A stretch of 56,270 nucleotides of DNA from an uncultured Pelagibacteraceae bacterium (GTDB lineage: Bacteria; Pseudomonadota; Alphaproteobacteria; Pelagibacterales; Pelagibacteraceae), in contig CACEQK010000005.1 of NCBI GenBank assembly GCA_902561585.1, positions 1 to 56,270 of the forward strand, read 5' to 3'. A model generated the notes under the pieces. It saw only the letters and a program-made list of their open reading frames with translations, was not told where the DNA came from and did not search any database. Positions 46,955 to 55,549 of the stretch are shown here, one piece after another. The translations under genes and the position numbers were made by a program. How positions within the stretch are numbered: position 1 is the first letter of the stretch; each line of letters starts with the position of its first letter.

Positions 46955-48292
46955 ATGTTTAAAAAAGTTTTAATAGCTAATAGAGGTGAAATAGCTGTAA
47001 GAATAATCAGGGCTTGTAAAGAATGGGGGATAAAAACAGTTGCAGTGCACTCTAATGTGGACTCGGATGCCATGCATGTAAGACTTGCCGATGAGAGTGT
47101 TTGCATAGGTTCTCACCAGCCACAAAATAGTTATCTAAACATTTCCTCTATTATGTCAGCAGTAGATTTGACAGGAGCTGAAGCTATTCATCCTGGATAT
47201 GGTTTTTTGTCTGAGAATGCAAAATTTTCTGAAATAGTAAATAAACATGGCATAAAATTTATAGGGCCTAGTGCAGAAATAATTTCAAAAATGGGTGACA
47301 AAATCGAAGCAAAGAAAATTGCAAAAAAATTTGGCTTACCCGTGATTGAAGGATCTGAAGGTGCAGTTAAATCTTTAACTGAAGCAAAATCAATTTGTAA
47401 AGAAATTGGATATCCTGTTTTAATAAAAGCAGCTGGTGGTGGTGGTGGAAAAGGAATGAAAATAGTAGAAAAAGAAAATAATTTAGAGGAATTATTTTTG
47501 ACAGCAAAGTCAGAAGCAAAAAAATTTTTTAATAATGATGAATTGTATATAGAGAAATATTTTAAAAATCCAAGACACATTGAAGTTCAAGTTATGTCAG
47601 GAAAAAATAAAACAGTGCACTTGGCTGAGAGAGATTGCTCAGTTCAAAGAAGACATCAAAAACTTATTGAAGAAACCCCAAGTCCTGTTTTAACTGAAGA
47701 AGTTAGAAAAGACCTTTTTGATAAAACTGTTAAAATGGTTGAAAAAATAAATTATGAAGGAGCAGGAACAGTAGAATTTATATATGAAAATGGAAAATTT
47801 TACTTTCTTGAAATGAATACAAGAGTACAAGTTGAACACCCAGTAACAGAAATGCAAACAGGAATTGACATAGTCAAAGAACAACTATGGATCGCTTTTA
47901 CTGGTAACACAGCTCTAAAACAGAGTGATATTAATCCAAGAGGCCATACGATTGAATGTAGAATTAATGCTGAAAATCCCGCACTAGATTTTCAACCAAG
48001 TCCAGGAACTATCAGTGTTTGTCATCAACCGTCTGGATTTAGAACAAGAGTCGATGGATCTATATTTCAAGGATGTAAAATAACACCCTACTACGACAGT
48101 TTAGTAGCGAAAGTAATTTGTAAAGGAAGAAATAGAACCGAAGCTATTCAAAGGACCCTAAGGTCTCTTGATGAGTTTGTATTAGAGGGAATAACAACAA
48201 CAATTGATTTACACAAAAAAATTTTAAATCATAAAAATTTTATTAACTCAGATTTTGATACAAACTGGCTTAGTAAAGAAAAATTTTATTAA
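46955..48292 (+). CDS. accC: Biotin carboxylase subunit of acetyl-CoA carboxylase
   Basis: 445-residue ATP-grasp enzyme that carboxylates biotin on AccB, the first half of malonyl-CoA synthesis. Seen: KVLIANRGEIAVRIIRAC, HPGYGFLSENAKF, glycine-rich KAAGGGGGKGMKIV, ERDCSVQRRHQKLIEE and EMNTRVQVEHPVTE. Starts 7 bp after accB. Its stop shares TTAA with the convergent DUF2155 gene. accA and accD are not in the window. Confidence 0.98.
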   Translation: MFKKVLIANRGEIAVRIIRACKEWGIKTVAVHSNVDSDAMHVRLADESVCIGSHQPQNSYLNISSIMSAVDLTGAEAIHPGYGFLSENAKFSEIVNKHGIKFIGPSAEIISKMGDKIEAKKIAKKFGLPVIEGSEGAVKSLTEAKSICKEIGYPVLIKAAGGGGGKGMKIVEKENNLEELFLTAKSEAKKFFNNDELYIEKYFKNPRHIEVQVMSGKNKTVHLAERDCSVQRRHQKLIEETPSPVLTEEVRKDLFDKTVKMVEKINYEGAGTVEFIYENGKFYFLEMNTRVQVEHPVTEMQTGIDIVKEQLWIAFTGNTALKQSDINPRGHTIECRINAENPALDFQPSPGTISVCHQPSGFRTRVDGSIFQGCKITPYYDSLVAKVICKGRNRTEAIQRTLRSLDEFVLEGITTTIDLHKKILNHKNFINSDFDTNWLSKEKFY

Positions 48293-48792
48293 GCAGTATT
48301 ACAATTGAGCAGTTGAAGATCGTAAATTGCATGATCGAATGGGGTTAAACTAGGATCTGATGCAAATGTCCAGCCATTAAATATAAATACTTGTTCATTT
48401 TCATTTTTAGTTAAATCCTTAACTTGCATATACGCAACACTATCAACTTTATTGTCAACTTTTACTTTACCGCATTTTAATATTTTTATCTCTAATGGAC
48501 CAAATTTTTTTGTTTCATTTAAATTTACCACTAGCTCTGAAGATTTTGCAGTTATTTTGTCAAGTCCTATTAAAATTGCTTGAGAGGATTTTAAAATTTT
48601 AGTTTTTTTTTTCTTTTTTATGATTTGTTTAGAAGAAATATTTTCATTTTTTTCATCAATTTCTTCAAAACTTGGCTTTATCTGATCAATATTAATAAGT
48701 GGTGTTGATGTTATTTTTTGTTCAGATATTAAATGATTGGAAAATATCAAAGATAGAAATATAATTAATAAAATTCTACTTCCAAGTTTCAT
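48289..48792 (-). CDS. DUF2155 family secreted protein
   Basis: 167 residues from ATG 48792. N-terminal signal peptide-like helix (LLIIFLSLIFSNHLIS), a Lys-rich linker, then the DUF2155 domain with FGPLEIKILKCGKV and the ending WTFASDPSLTPFDHAIYDLQ. Function unknown; in alphaproteobacteria it regularly sits next to the complex I subunit NDUFA12, as here, with a 17-bp overlap. Confidence 0.85.
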   Translation of the reverse strand: MKLGSRILLIIFLSLIFSNHLISEQKITSTPLINIDQIKPSFEEIDEKNENISSKQIIKKKKKTKILKSSQAILIGLDKITAKSSELVVNLNETKKFGPLEIKILKCGKVKVDNKVDSVAYMQVKDLTKNENEQVFIFNGWTFASDPSLTPFDHAIYDLQLLNCNTA

Positions 48793-49126
48793 ATTTTTTA
48801 TCAAGATTATTTTTTTTGATTTTAGTTGGCCTAAAACTGTTATTTGTTCCTGTTTGATTTTCTAAATGTTTTTTTTGCCAAGAGAATTTAAGATCACTAC
48901 TATCTGGAGTTTTATCAATTGTATGGTGCATCCATAAGTACCAATCAGAAGTTATCTTTGTAGCTTCAATATTTTTTGAGTAAATTACCCAACGTTCATT
49001 TTTCTTGCTTTTAAAGTATTTATTTCCATATTCATCTGATCCAACATATTTACCAAAAAATAAAGTTTTTAAAAAAGTTCCAAAGGTTTGTTTATTCCAC
49101 CAAGTAAAAAATATTTTTAAGATCAT
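48776..49126 (-). CDS. NADH:ubiquinone oxidoreductase accessory subunit NDUFA12 (B17.2) homologue
   Basis: 116 residues from ATG 49126 (a GTG at 49147 is in frame but less likely). Seen: FFTWWNKQTFGTF, the FGKYVGSDEYGNKYFKSK block and RWVIYSKNIEATKI.DWYLWMHHTID, all typical of NDUFA12. The family is a supernumerary complex I subunit shared by alphaproteobacteria and mitochondria, on the peripheral arm. It is encoded about 35 kb from the 14-gene nuo operon. Confidence 0.92.
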   Translation of the reverse strand: MILKIFFTWWNKQTFGTFLKTLFFGKYVGSDEYGNKYFKSKKNERWVIYSKNIEATKITSDWYLWMHHTIDKTPDSSDLKFSWQKKHLENQTGTNNSFRPTKIKKNNLDKKYETWK

Positions 49127-49224
49127 AATAATATTTAAAATCCACACAATTTTAAATTGAATAATAATATAATAGACACGTTATACAATTAATATATATC
49201 TAAATAAAGAGATTCCATTATTTT

Positions 49225-50049
49225 ATGAAAAAATATCTTGTTGAAACATACTATACTTGTACTTTTAAGACAGTCCATGACTTAGATAACCTTGATGATG
49301 TTGAATTATCAAGAATTGACCAAAGAACTGATGGAAAAGTTGAAGTTATTGACGTTAAATTAAATAATCGAAAGACTAAAAAAATAGGGGATGATAAGAA
49401 AAAAATTTCCAATCCAAACAATAAAGAAATTAAAAATACTCTTTCTTCAGATTTTCCTGATCAATTAAATATCCAACAAAACAAAATAAAAGACAATCCT
49501 ATAAGTTTGAAGGTTAAGAATAATTCTAGGTTTAAAATGCCTGATAGAAGAAAAGGATATATCCAAAAAGCGCAAATTGGAGATCATAAAGTTTACTTAC
49601 ATACTGGAGAATATGATGATGGAAAAATAGGAGAAATTTTTATCGATACAAATAAAGAAGGTGAGCTAGTTAAAGCTATGATGAATAATTTCGCCATCGC
49701 GATTTCTTTAGGACTACAATACGGAGTGCCATTAGAAGAATATGTGGATGCGTTTATAGATACTAAATTTGAACCTTCAGGTAATGTTATAGGAAATGAT
49801 AGAATACTTAGCGCCTCTTCCATTCTTGACTATGTTTTCAGAGAACTCGCAATTTCTTACCTAGGTAAGGAAGATTTAGCTCATACACCATCGATTGCGA
49901 CTTCAAAAAGTTTAGAAGTCGGAAATGATGACGATAAATTTTTAAAAATTGTAAAAAATATTACTTCGAAAGGTTTTGTTAGAAGCAATTATGAGGAAAA
50001 ACTAGTAGATCTTTCTGACGTTAGAATTAATCTAAAAACAAAAAATTAA
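49225..50049 (+). CDS. Stand-alone TSCPD-domain protein (NrdJ C-terminal-like)
   Basis: 274 residues. Residues about 105-222 (MPDRRKGYIQKAQIGDHKVY, LHTGEYDDGKIGEIFIDTN, ISLGLQYGVPLEEYVDAF, FEPSGNVIGNDRI, LDYVFRELAISYLG) strongly resemble the C-terminal TSCPD region of adenosylcobalamin-dependent class II ribonucleotide reductase. The catalytic barrel, its cysteines and the B12 site are absent. The N-terminal about 55 residues (KKYLVETYYTCTFKTVHDLD) form a separate small domain I cannot assign, joined by an Asn/Lys linker. Possible roles: nucleic acid or nucleotide binding, or regulation; unproven. Convergent with aspS through a shared TTAA. Confidence 0.75.
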   Translation: MKKYLVETYYTCTFKTVHDLDNLDDVELSRIDQRTDGKVEVIDVKLNNRKTKKIGDDKKKISNPNNKEIKNTLSSDFPDQLNIQQNKIKDNPISLKVKNNSRFKMPDRRKGYIQKAQIGDHKVYLHTGEYDDGKIGEIFIDTNKEGELVKAMMNNFAIAISLGLQYGVPLEEYVDAFIDTKFEPSGNVIGNDRILSASSILDYVFRELAISYLGKEDLAHTPSIATSKSLEVGNDDDKFLKIVKNITSKGFVRSNYEEKLVDLSDVRINLKTKN

Positions 50050-51833
50050 TTTTTTTTTATATCTCTCTTGATACCTAACTCTTTTAATTGTTTTTCATCT
50101 ACATCAGATGGGGCCTTCATCATCAAATCTTGTGCATTTTGATTCATTGGAAAAAGGGTAACCTCTCTAATGTTTTCTTTTTCAGCTAATAACATTACAA
50201 TCCGATCAATTCCAGGGGCTATACCTCCATGTGGTGGCGCTCCGTAACTAAGTGCATTTATCATCCCACTAAATTTTTCATTTACATCTTTTTCATTATA
50301 TCCGACAATTTTAAAAAGTTTGTACATGAGCTCTGGAATATGATTCCTTATTGCTCCAGAGGAAAGTTCAACACCATTGCAAACAATATCGTATTGATAA
50401 GCTTTAATGTCTAATGGATTTTTAAAGTTTAATTCATTAATATTGCCCTGTGGCATTGAAAAAGGATTATGACTAAATTTAATTTTTTTATTATCTTCAT
50501 CGTATTCATACATTGGATAATCAACTATCCAACAAAAAGAAAACTGATCCTTTGCAATTATATTTAAATCTTTGGCAATCTTATCTCTTGCTGAGGATAA
50601 AATTTTTTCTATATCCTTTTTTTTACCACACGCTAAAAATACACTATCACCTACTTCTGCATTGCAATTTTTCATCAGTTCATTTAGGGAGTCGCTACCA
50701 AAAAATTTTCCAATTGGTCCTTTGCCTTTTATTTCTCTATCCTTCTCAAAAGTAAAGTAAGCTAAACCTGACGCTCCTTGATCTTTTGCCCATTTGTCAA
50801 TATTATCAAAAAAACTGCGTGGTCTATCTTTTGTATTTTTAGTTATTATTGCCCTTACTATTGAGCCTGATTTTACTAATTTTTTAAATAAATCAAATTT
50901 TATATCATCTCTAGTGAATAAATTAGTTACATCGTATATTATTAATGGATTTCTTAAATCAGGCTTATCAGTTCCATATTTTATCATTGCTTCTTCATAT
51001 GGTATTCTAGGAAACTTCTCATTTTTAATTTTTTTTGATGAAAATTTTTTAAATAAATTCATCATTAATTTCTCTACTACATTAAATACGTCTTCTTGTT
51101 CTACAAAAGACATCTCTAAGTCCAATTGATAAAATTCGCCAGGACTTCTATCAGCTCTAGCATCTTCATCTCTAAAACAAGGGGCTATTTGAAAATATTT
51201 ATCAAATCCTGAAACCATTATTAATTGTTTAAATTGTTGAGGGGCTTGTGGCAGTGCATAAAATTTTCCTGGATTTAATCTACTTGGAACTAAAAAATCT
51301 CTTGCGCCTTCAGGACTTGATGAAGTTAATATAGGTGTTTGATACTCTAAAAAACCTAACTTGAGCATTTCAGTTCTTATGAAGGAAATAACTTTTGATC
51401 TTAAAATTATATTTTTATGCATTTCGTCTCTTCTTAAATCAAGAAATCTATACTTTAGTCTTATATCTTCTGGATAATCTTGCTCGCCAAAAATTGGCAT
51501 AGGCAATTCTTTAGCTTCTGATAAAACTTCTAAAGACTGGATTGAAATTTCAATTTTTCCAGTTTTTAGTTCTAAATTTTCTGTGCCTGTTGATCTTTTA
51601 ACTACTTTTCCACTGATCTTTATAACTGTTTCTGGTTTTAATCTTTCTATTATTGAAAAGAGTTTATTTTTATTCTCAATAACACATTGAGTTATCCCAT
51701 AATGATCTCTCAAATCTATGAACAATAAGTTTCCGTGATCTCTTTTTCGGTGTAACCATCCAGAGAGATTTACAACTTTATCAATGTCTTTTTCACCTAA
51801 TTCTGAGCAGTTATGAGTTCTGTATTTGTTCAT
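50046..51833 (-). CDS. aspS: Aspartyl-tRNA synthetase
   Basis: 595-residue class II synthetase of the bacterial type with an inserted GAD domain. N-terminal OB fold with VNLSGWLHRKRDHGNLLFID; motif 2 region FQIAPCFRDEDARADRSPGE; motif 3 GAPPHGGIAPGIDRIVMLL near the C-terminus. Whether it also charges tRNA-Asn cannot be told from what I can check here. ATG overlaps the hda stop by 4 bp. Confidence 0.97.
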   Translation of the reverse strand: MNKYRTHNCSELGEKDIDKVVNLSGWLHRKRDHGNLLFIDLRDHYGITQCVIENKNKLFSIIERLKPETVIKISGKVVKRSTGTENLELKTGKIEISIQSLEVLSEAKELPMPIFGEQDYPEDIRLKYRFLDLRRDEMHKNIILRSKVISFIRTEMLKLGFLEYQTPILTSSSPEGARDFLVPSRLNPGKFYALPQAPQQFKQLIMVSGFDKYFQIAPCFRDEDARADRSPGEFYQLDLEMSFVEQEDVFNVVEKLMMNLFKKFSSKKIKNEKFPRIPYEEAMIKYGTDKPDLRNPLIIYDVTNLFTRDDIKFDLFKKLVKSGSIVRAIITKNTKDRPRSFFDNIDKWAKDQGASGLAYFTFEKDREIKGKGPIGKFFGSDSLNELMKNCNAEVGDSVFLACGKKKDIEKILSSARDKIAKDLNIIAKDQFSFCWIVDYPMYEYDEDNKKIKFSHNPFSMPQGNINELNFKNPLDIKAYQYDIVCNGVELSSGAIRNHIPELMYKLFKIVGYNEKDVNEKFSGMINALSYGAPPHGGIAPGIDRIVMLLAEKENIREVTLFPMNQNAQDLMMKAPSDVDEKQLKELGIKRDIKKN

Positions 51834-52486
51834 TGGTTTAATACTTTTTTTATTAGATTAATATTAATTGATTTTCCAGTAGATAAAGATAATTCATCTA
51901 CTTCTCTTAGAAACTTAAACATTTTTTCATAAGATCTTTCAACATTATTTATTATATAATCTGTTAGTTTTGGATTAATACTAATTTGTTTATCTGATAA
52001 ATTTTTAGCTATTATAACCCTCAAAATATCATCAGTAGGTAATTCTATTCCTATAAATAAAAAGCTTTCAATCCTTGATTTAAGATCATCTAATTTAAAA
52101 TTAATGTTACTAATTGGATCAATAGAATTTATTAATAAATAATTATCAAGTTGTTTGGAGTGGTTCAAAATTGAGTAAAAAAGATTTTCTTCAATATTGT
52201 TTTCAAAATTATCAATAATTAAACATTGTAGCTTATGAAGTTCTTCAATTGTTTTGTTATCAATTTTATTTGCTTCGACTAATTTACTTTTTTTTATTTT
52301 TTTTTCTAATATGTTTGCAAGATGGGTTTTTCCAGATCCTTTTTCACCAAAAATATTTAACCATTTCCCAGGCCAATTCGGCCAATCTTCAATAAGTTTG
52401 AAAGCTGGAAAATTATTACTAGAAACAAAATAGTCTTGCTCATAAAATTTTTTTGAAAACGGAAATTTAAATGTAAGTTGGTCCAT
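51830..52486 (-). CDS. hda: DnaA-homologous regulator Hda/HdaA
   Basis: 218 residues from ATG 52486 (GTG 52510 also in frame). Single AAA+ domain without the DnaA DNA-binding domain. N-terminal QLTFKF resembles the beta-clamp-binding motif; Walker A GEKGSGKTHLA and Walker B-like CLIIDNFEN follow. In the family it stimulates ATP hydrolysis by DnaA once the clamp is loaded, limiting re-initiation. Two bases after DUF2066, and overlapping aspS. Confidence 0.88.
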   Translation of the reverse strand: MDQLTFKFPFSKKFYEQDYFVSSNNFPAFKLIEDWPNWPGKWLNIFGEKGSGKTHLANILEKKIKKSKLVEANKIDNKTIEELHKLQCLIIDNFENNIEENLFYSILNHSKQLDNYLLINSIDPISNINFKLDDLKSRIESFLFIGIELPTDDILRVIIAKNLSDKQISINPKLTDYIINNVERSYEKMFKFLREVDELSLSTGKSININLIKKVLNQ

Positions 52487-52488
52487 GA

Positions 52489-53538
52489 CTACATTACTTT
52501 GATTAACCACTGGTCATTAACAAATTGTAAACTAATATTTTCATTTTTTAGCTGCTCCATTATTTTGTCCAATTTTCCTAAGTACTTTATTTTTAATTCA
52601 ACATAATTTTTATTAAATTGTTGAACATAAAGATTTTCTACAGATTCTATATTTTCAATTTTTGAATTGAGCAAAACTAAATTACTTTTTTTGTTGCTAT
52701 CTAAATACAGTCTAACATTTAAAAATGAAGGTGTTCTTATATCTATTAAATTTTGAGATTTAATTAAATTAGTTATTTCCTCTTTAATCGCAAAAATTAT
52801 TTCCTCTTTAAATTGTATCTTCTCTAAATTATCTTTTTTAAATTTAAGATTTTTAGATAAAATTTTATTTTGGATTCTTGCTCTCAAGTAGACCTTGTTT
52901 TCATTTGACTCTATATTTTCTATAAAAACTAAAGCAACATTTTTACTTGAATATTCTTTAAAAAGATTTTCCAATTTCAAATTTAAAAGATTATTTTTAG
53001 ATTGATTTACCTTTTGAATAATTTCGATATTTTCTAAAGGTAGAACAAACTCAATTAGTTCATCTTTTTTTTCAAATGTGTTCCAATTCTCATAAAAATA
53101 ATTATTTGCAAAAATGAAAATTTCATTTTTTTCTAATAGTATTGGTAAAAGATATAATTCTTTTTCGGAGATATCAGAATATAAAATACCTTTTTTAAAA
53201 AATAGATCATGAACTTTATCCTTGTCAAAAGTAACGCTCAAGCTAATCTTATTATTTTCTTCTTGTAGATTTTTTGAAATATTATAATACACAACTAAAT
53301 CTTTCATATCTTCTAATTCAAGATCTGAAAACCTATCCATATCCTCTTTTAATAAAACTTTTTTTATTAACTGTTTAAAGGCAACTTTAATTGCAGCATT
53401 AGCTATTTCGGCGTTTGAGGTATTATCCTTTTTTTCTAACAAAATATTATTAACATTAAATAAATTATTTTTGGATAAAAGATTTCCAGTTTGAAAAAAA
53501 ACAATTAAAATAAGTATAATTTTTTTAAATAATTTCAT
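52489..53538 (-). CDS. DUF2066 family exported protein
   Basis: 349 residues, N-terminal signal-like helix (KIILILIVFFQTGNLLS), then a region with NAAIKVAFKQLIKKVLLKED and LVVYYNISKN typical of DUF2066. The remainder is Asn/Lys/Glu-rich. Function unknown; the pairing of DUF2066 with hda and purMN is common in proteobacteria. Divergent from purM with only 30 bp between start codons. Confidence 0.8.
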   Translation of the reverse strand: MKLFKKIILILIVFFQTGNLLSKNNLFNVNNILLEKKDNTSNAEIANAAIKVAFKQLIKKVLLKEDMDRFSDLELEDMKDLVVYYNISKNLQEENNKISLSVTFDKDKVHDLFFKKGILYSDISEKELYLLPILLEKNEIFIFANNYFYENWNTFEKKDELIEFVLPLENIEIIQKVNQSKNNLLNLKLENLFKEYSSKNVALVFIENIESNENKVYLRARIQNKILSKNLKFKKDNLEKIQFKEEIIFAIKEEITNLIKSQNLIDIRTPSFLNVRLYLDSNKKSNLVLLNSKIENIESVENLYVQQFNKNYVELKIKYLGKLDKIMEQLKNENISLQFVNDQWLIKVM

Positions 53539-53568
53539 AAGTAATTAATTATCAATTTATAAATTAAA

Positions 53569-54585
53569 ATGGATATAAATAGTTATAAAAAAAGTGGTGT
53601 TAACATATCTTTAGCAAATAAATTGGTTCAACATATATCTCGAGTATCAAAAAAAAATGTCAAAAAAACGAATTCTCATAAAAATGAAATTGGAGGATTT
53701 GGATCATTATTTGACATTAGCAATTTAAAAATTAAAGATCCAGTAATAGTATCTTGTACAGATGGCGTAGGAACTAAAATTGATTTAGCAAGAAAATTTA
53801 ATAAATTTGATACTATAGGAATCGACTTAGTTGCAATGTGTGTGAATGATCTGATTGTTCAAGGTGCAAAGCCGCTTTTTTTTTTAGACTATATTGCTGT
53901 TGGAAAATTAGACCTTGTTAAAACAAAAAAAATTTTAGATGGAATTTTTAAAGGTTGTTTACTATCAGATTGTAAATTAATCGGGGGAGAAACAGCTGAA
54001 ATGCCAGGAATTTATTCTAAGAATAAATTCGATTTGGCAGGTTTTAGTGTAGGTATAGTATCCAAAAAAAAAATTTTAAGTAAAAACAAAGTAAAAGAAA
54101 AAGATGTTATTTTAGCAATTCCGTCTAATGGGATACACTCTAATGGTTTTTCTTTGATAAGATCAATTTTAAAAAGAAATAAAATACCTTCTAATTTAAA
54201 AAAAGAATTACTAAAACCAACTAAAATATATTCTAAGGAAATTTTAAAGTTAGCAAAAAAAAATTTAATTAATTCAGCTGCACATATAACTGGCGGAGGG
54301 CTAGTTGAAAATCTATTGAGATCGGTGCCTGAAAAATTAACTTTGAACTTAAGTCTCGATAAAATTAAAATACCAAAAATTTTTAAATGGTTGAAGAGCA
54401 AAAATATATCTGATGAAGAAATGATGCGTACTTTTAATTGTGGTATTGGATTTTGTATAATTACTCAAAGAAAAAATATTTCACAAATAAAAAAAATTTT
54501 TTCTAAAAGCTTTAAACCTTATGTTATTGGCTATATTTCAAGAGAAAAAAATAAGATTAATATAAGTAATTCTTTAATATGGTAA
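53569..54585 (+). CDS. purM: Phosphoribosylformylglycinamidine cyclo-ligase
   Basis: 338 residues. AIR synthetase, fifth step of purine synthesis. Seen: YKKSGVNISLANKL, SCTDGVGTKIDLA, MCVNDLIVQGAKPLFFLDY, LIGGETAEMPGIY, IPSNGIHSNGFSLIR and the C-terminal FNCGIGFCII. Length normal. The stop overlaps the purN start by 7 bp. Confidence 0.97.
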   Translation: MDINSYKKSGVNISLANKLVQHISRVSKKNVKKTNSHKNEIGGFGSLFDISNLKIKDPVIVSCTDGVGTKIDLARKFNKFDTIGIDLVAMCVNDLIVQGAKPLFFLDYIAVGKLDLVKTKKILDGIFKGCLLSDCKLIGGETAEMPGIYSKNKFDLAGFSVGIVSKKKILSKNKVKEKDVILAIPSNGIHSNGFSLIRSILKRNKIPSNLKKELLKPTKIYSKEILKLAKKNLINSAAHITGGGLVENLLRSVPEKLTLNLSLDKIKIPKIFKWLKSKNISDEEMMRTFNCGIGFCIITQRKNISQIKKIFSKSFKPYVIGYISREKNKINISNSLIW

Positions 54586-55142
54586 AAAGAAAAACTTGTA
54601 TATTTATTTCAGGACATGGCTCTAACTTAAAAAATTTAATTCATCATTCAAGAGATAAAAATTTTCCGATAGAAATAAGTCTGGTAATAAGCAATAACAA
54701 AAATGCTAATGGTATCAATCATGCCAAAAAATATAAAATACCTTATGCATTTATTAATACAAAAAGAAATGATTATGAGAGGAAAATTTTTTTATATTTT
54801 AAAAAATATCGAATATCCTTTATTTGTTTGGCTGGCTATATGAAGATAATTTCTAAAAATATAATCAGCAAGTTTAAAGAAAAAATTATCAATATTCATC
54901 CCTCATTACTTCCTAAATTTAAAGGTTTGAATACTTTTTCAAGAATTTTGAAAAATAAAGAAAAAAAAACTGGTTGTTCTGTTCATTTTGTAAATGATAA
55001 ACTGGATAATGGAAGAATAATTGTTAAAAAGAATTTTTTTTTAAATTCTAAAGATAATGAAAAATCGTTAAAAAGAAAAACTCAAGCACTAGAATATAAG
55101 GCCTATCCAGAAGCTATTATCAAAATATTTAGAAAATATTAA
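54579..55142 (+). CDS. purN: Phosphoribosylglycinamide formyltransferase
   Basis: 187 residues. GAR transformylase, third step of purine synthesis, uses 10-formyl-THF. Seen: ISGHGSNLKNLI (phosphate site), LAGYMKIIS, and the catalytic block INIHPSLLPKFKGLNTFSRI with Asn and His; the Asp partner lies in VNDKLDNGRIIV. The segment after PKFKGL reads NTF where HTH is usual, outside the core catalytic residues. Ends in TTAA shared with ndk. Confidence 0.95.
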   Translation: MVKRKTCIFISGHGSNLKNLIHHSRDKNFPIEISLVISNNKNANGINHAKKYKIPYAFINTKRNDYERKIFLYFKKYRISFICLAGYMKIISKNIISKFKEKIINIHPSLLPKFKGLNTFSRILKNKEKKTGCSVHFVNDKLDNGRIIVKKNFFLNSKDNEKSLKRKTQALEYKAYPEAIIKIFRKY

Positions 55143-55549
55143 ATTTTAAAAAAAAACTCTATTTCTTGTTTTGCGTTATTTTTTGAGTCAGAACCATGAA
55201 CAGAGTTTTTATCTATCGATATACCAAATAAATTTCTTATTGTGTCAGCTTCAGCATCTTTTGGATTTGTGGCTCCCATAAGTTTTCTATTTGCTAAGAC
55301 CGCGTTCTCACCTTCTAAAATCATCACAACGATAGGACCAGATGAAAGATAGGAACATAAATCATTATAAAAGGGCTTGGATTGATGAACTTTGTAAAAC
55401 TCTGATGCTTCATCTTTTGTAATATGAATCTTTTTACTTTCTTTAATCTTTAATCCGTTTTTAATAAAGATATTCTTAATCTCTTCAACTAAGTTTCTTT
55501 CAACGGCATCAGGTTTAATTATTGATAAAGTTTGCTCAGTATTACTCAT
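55139..55549 (-). CDS. ndk: Nucleoside diphosphate kinase
   Basis: 136 residues from ATG 55549 (the in-frame TTG at 55561 is less likely). Equilibrates NTP/NDP pools through a phosphohistidine. Seen: [15 protein letters not shown], the [14 protein letters not shown] core, [19 protein letters not shown] and the active-site histidine in NSVHGSDS. Starts inside the end of pepA (8-bp overlap). Confidence 0.97.
   Translation of the reverse strand: MSNTEQTLSIIKPDAVERNLVEEIKNIFIKNGLKIKESKKIHITKDEASEFYKVHQSKPFYNDLCSYLSSGPIVVMILEGENAVLANRKLMGATNPKDAEADTIRNLFGISIDKNSVHGSDSKNNAKQEIEFFFKI

Noticed and set aside
47188-47580. 130-codon open frame opposite accC
   Set aside because: Antisense shadow of a highly conserved gene; low-complexity translation with no recognisable motif.
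50794-51129. 111-codon open frame opposite aspS
   Set aside because: Antisense shadow with no promoter or SD; aspS is intact.
54012-54401. 129-codon open frame opposite purM
   Set aside because: Antisense shadow; purM motifs are intact across the region.
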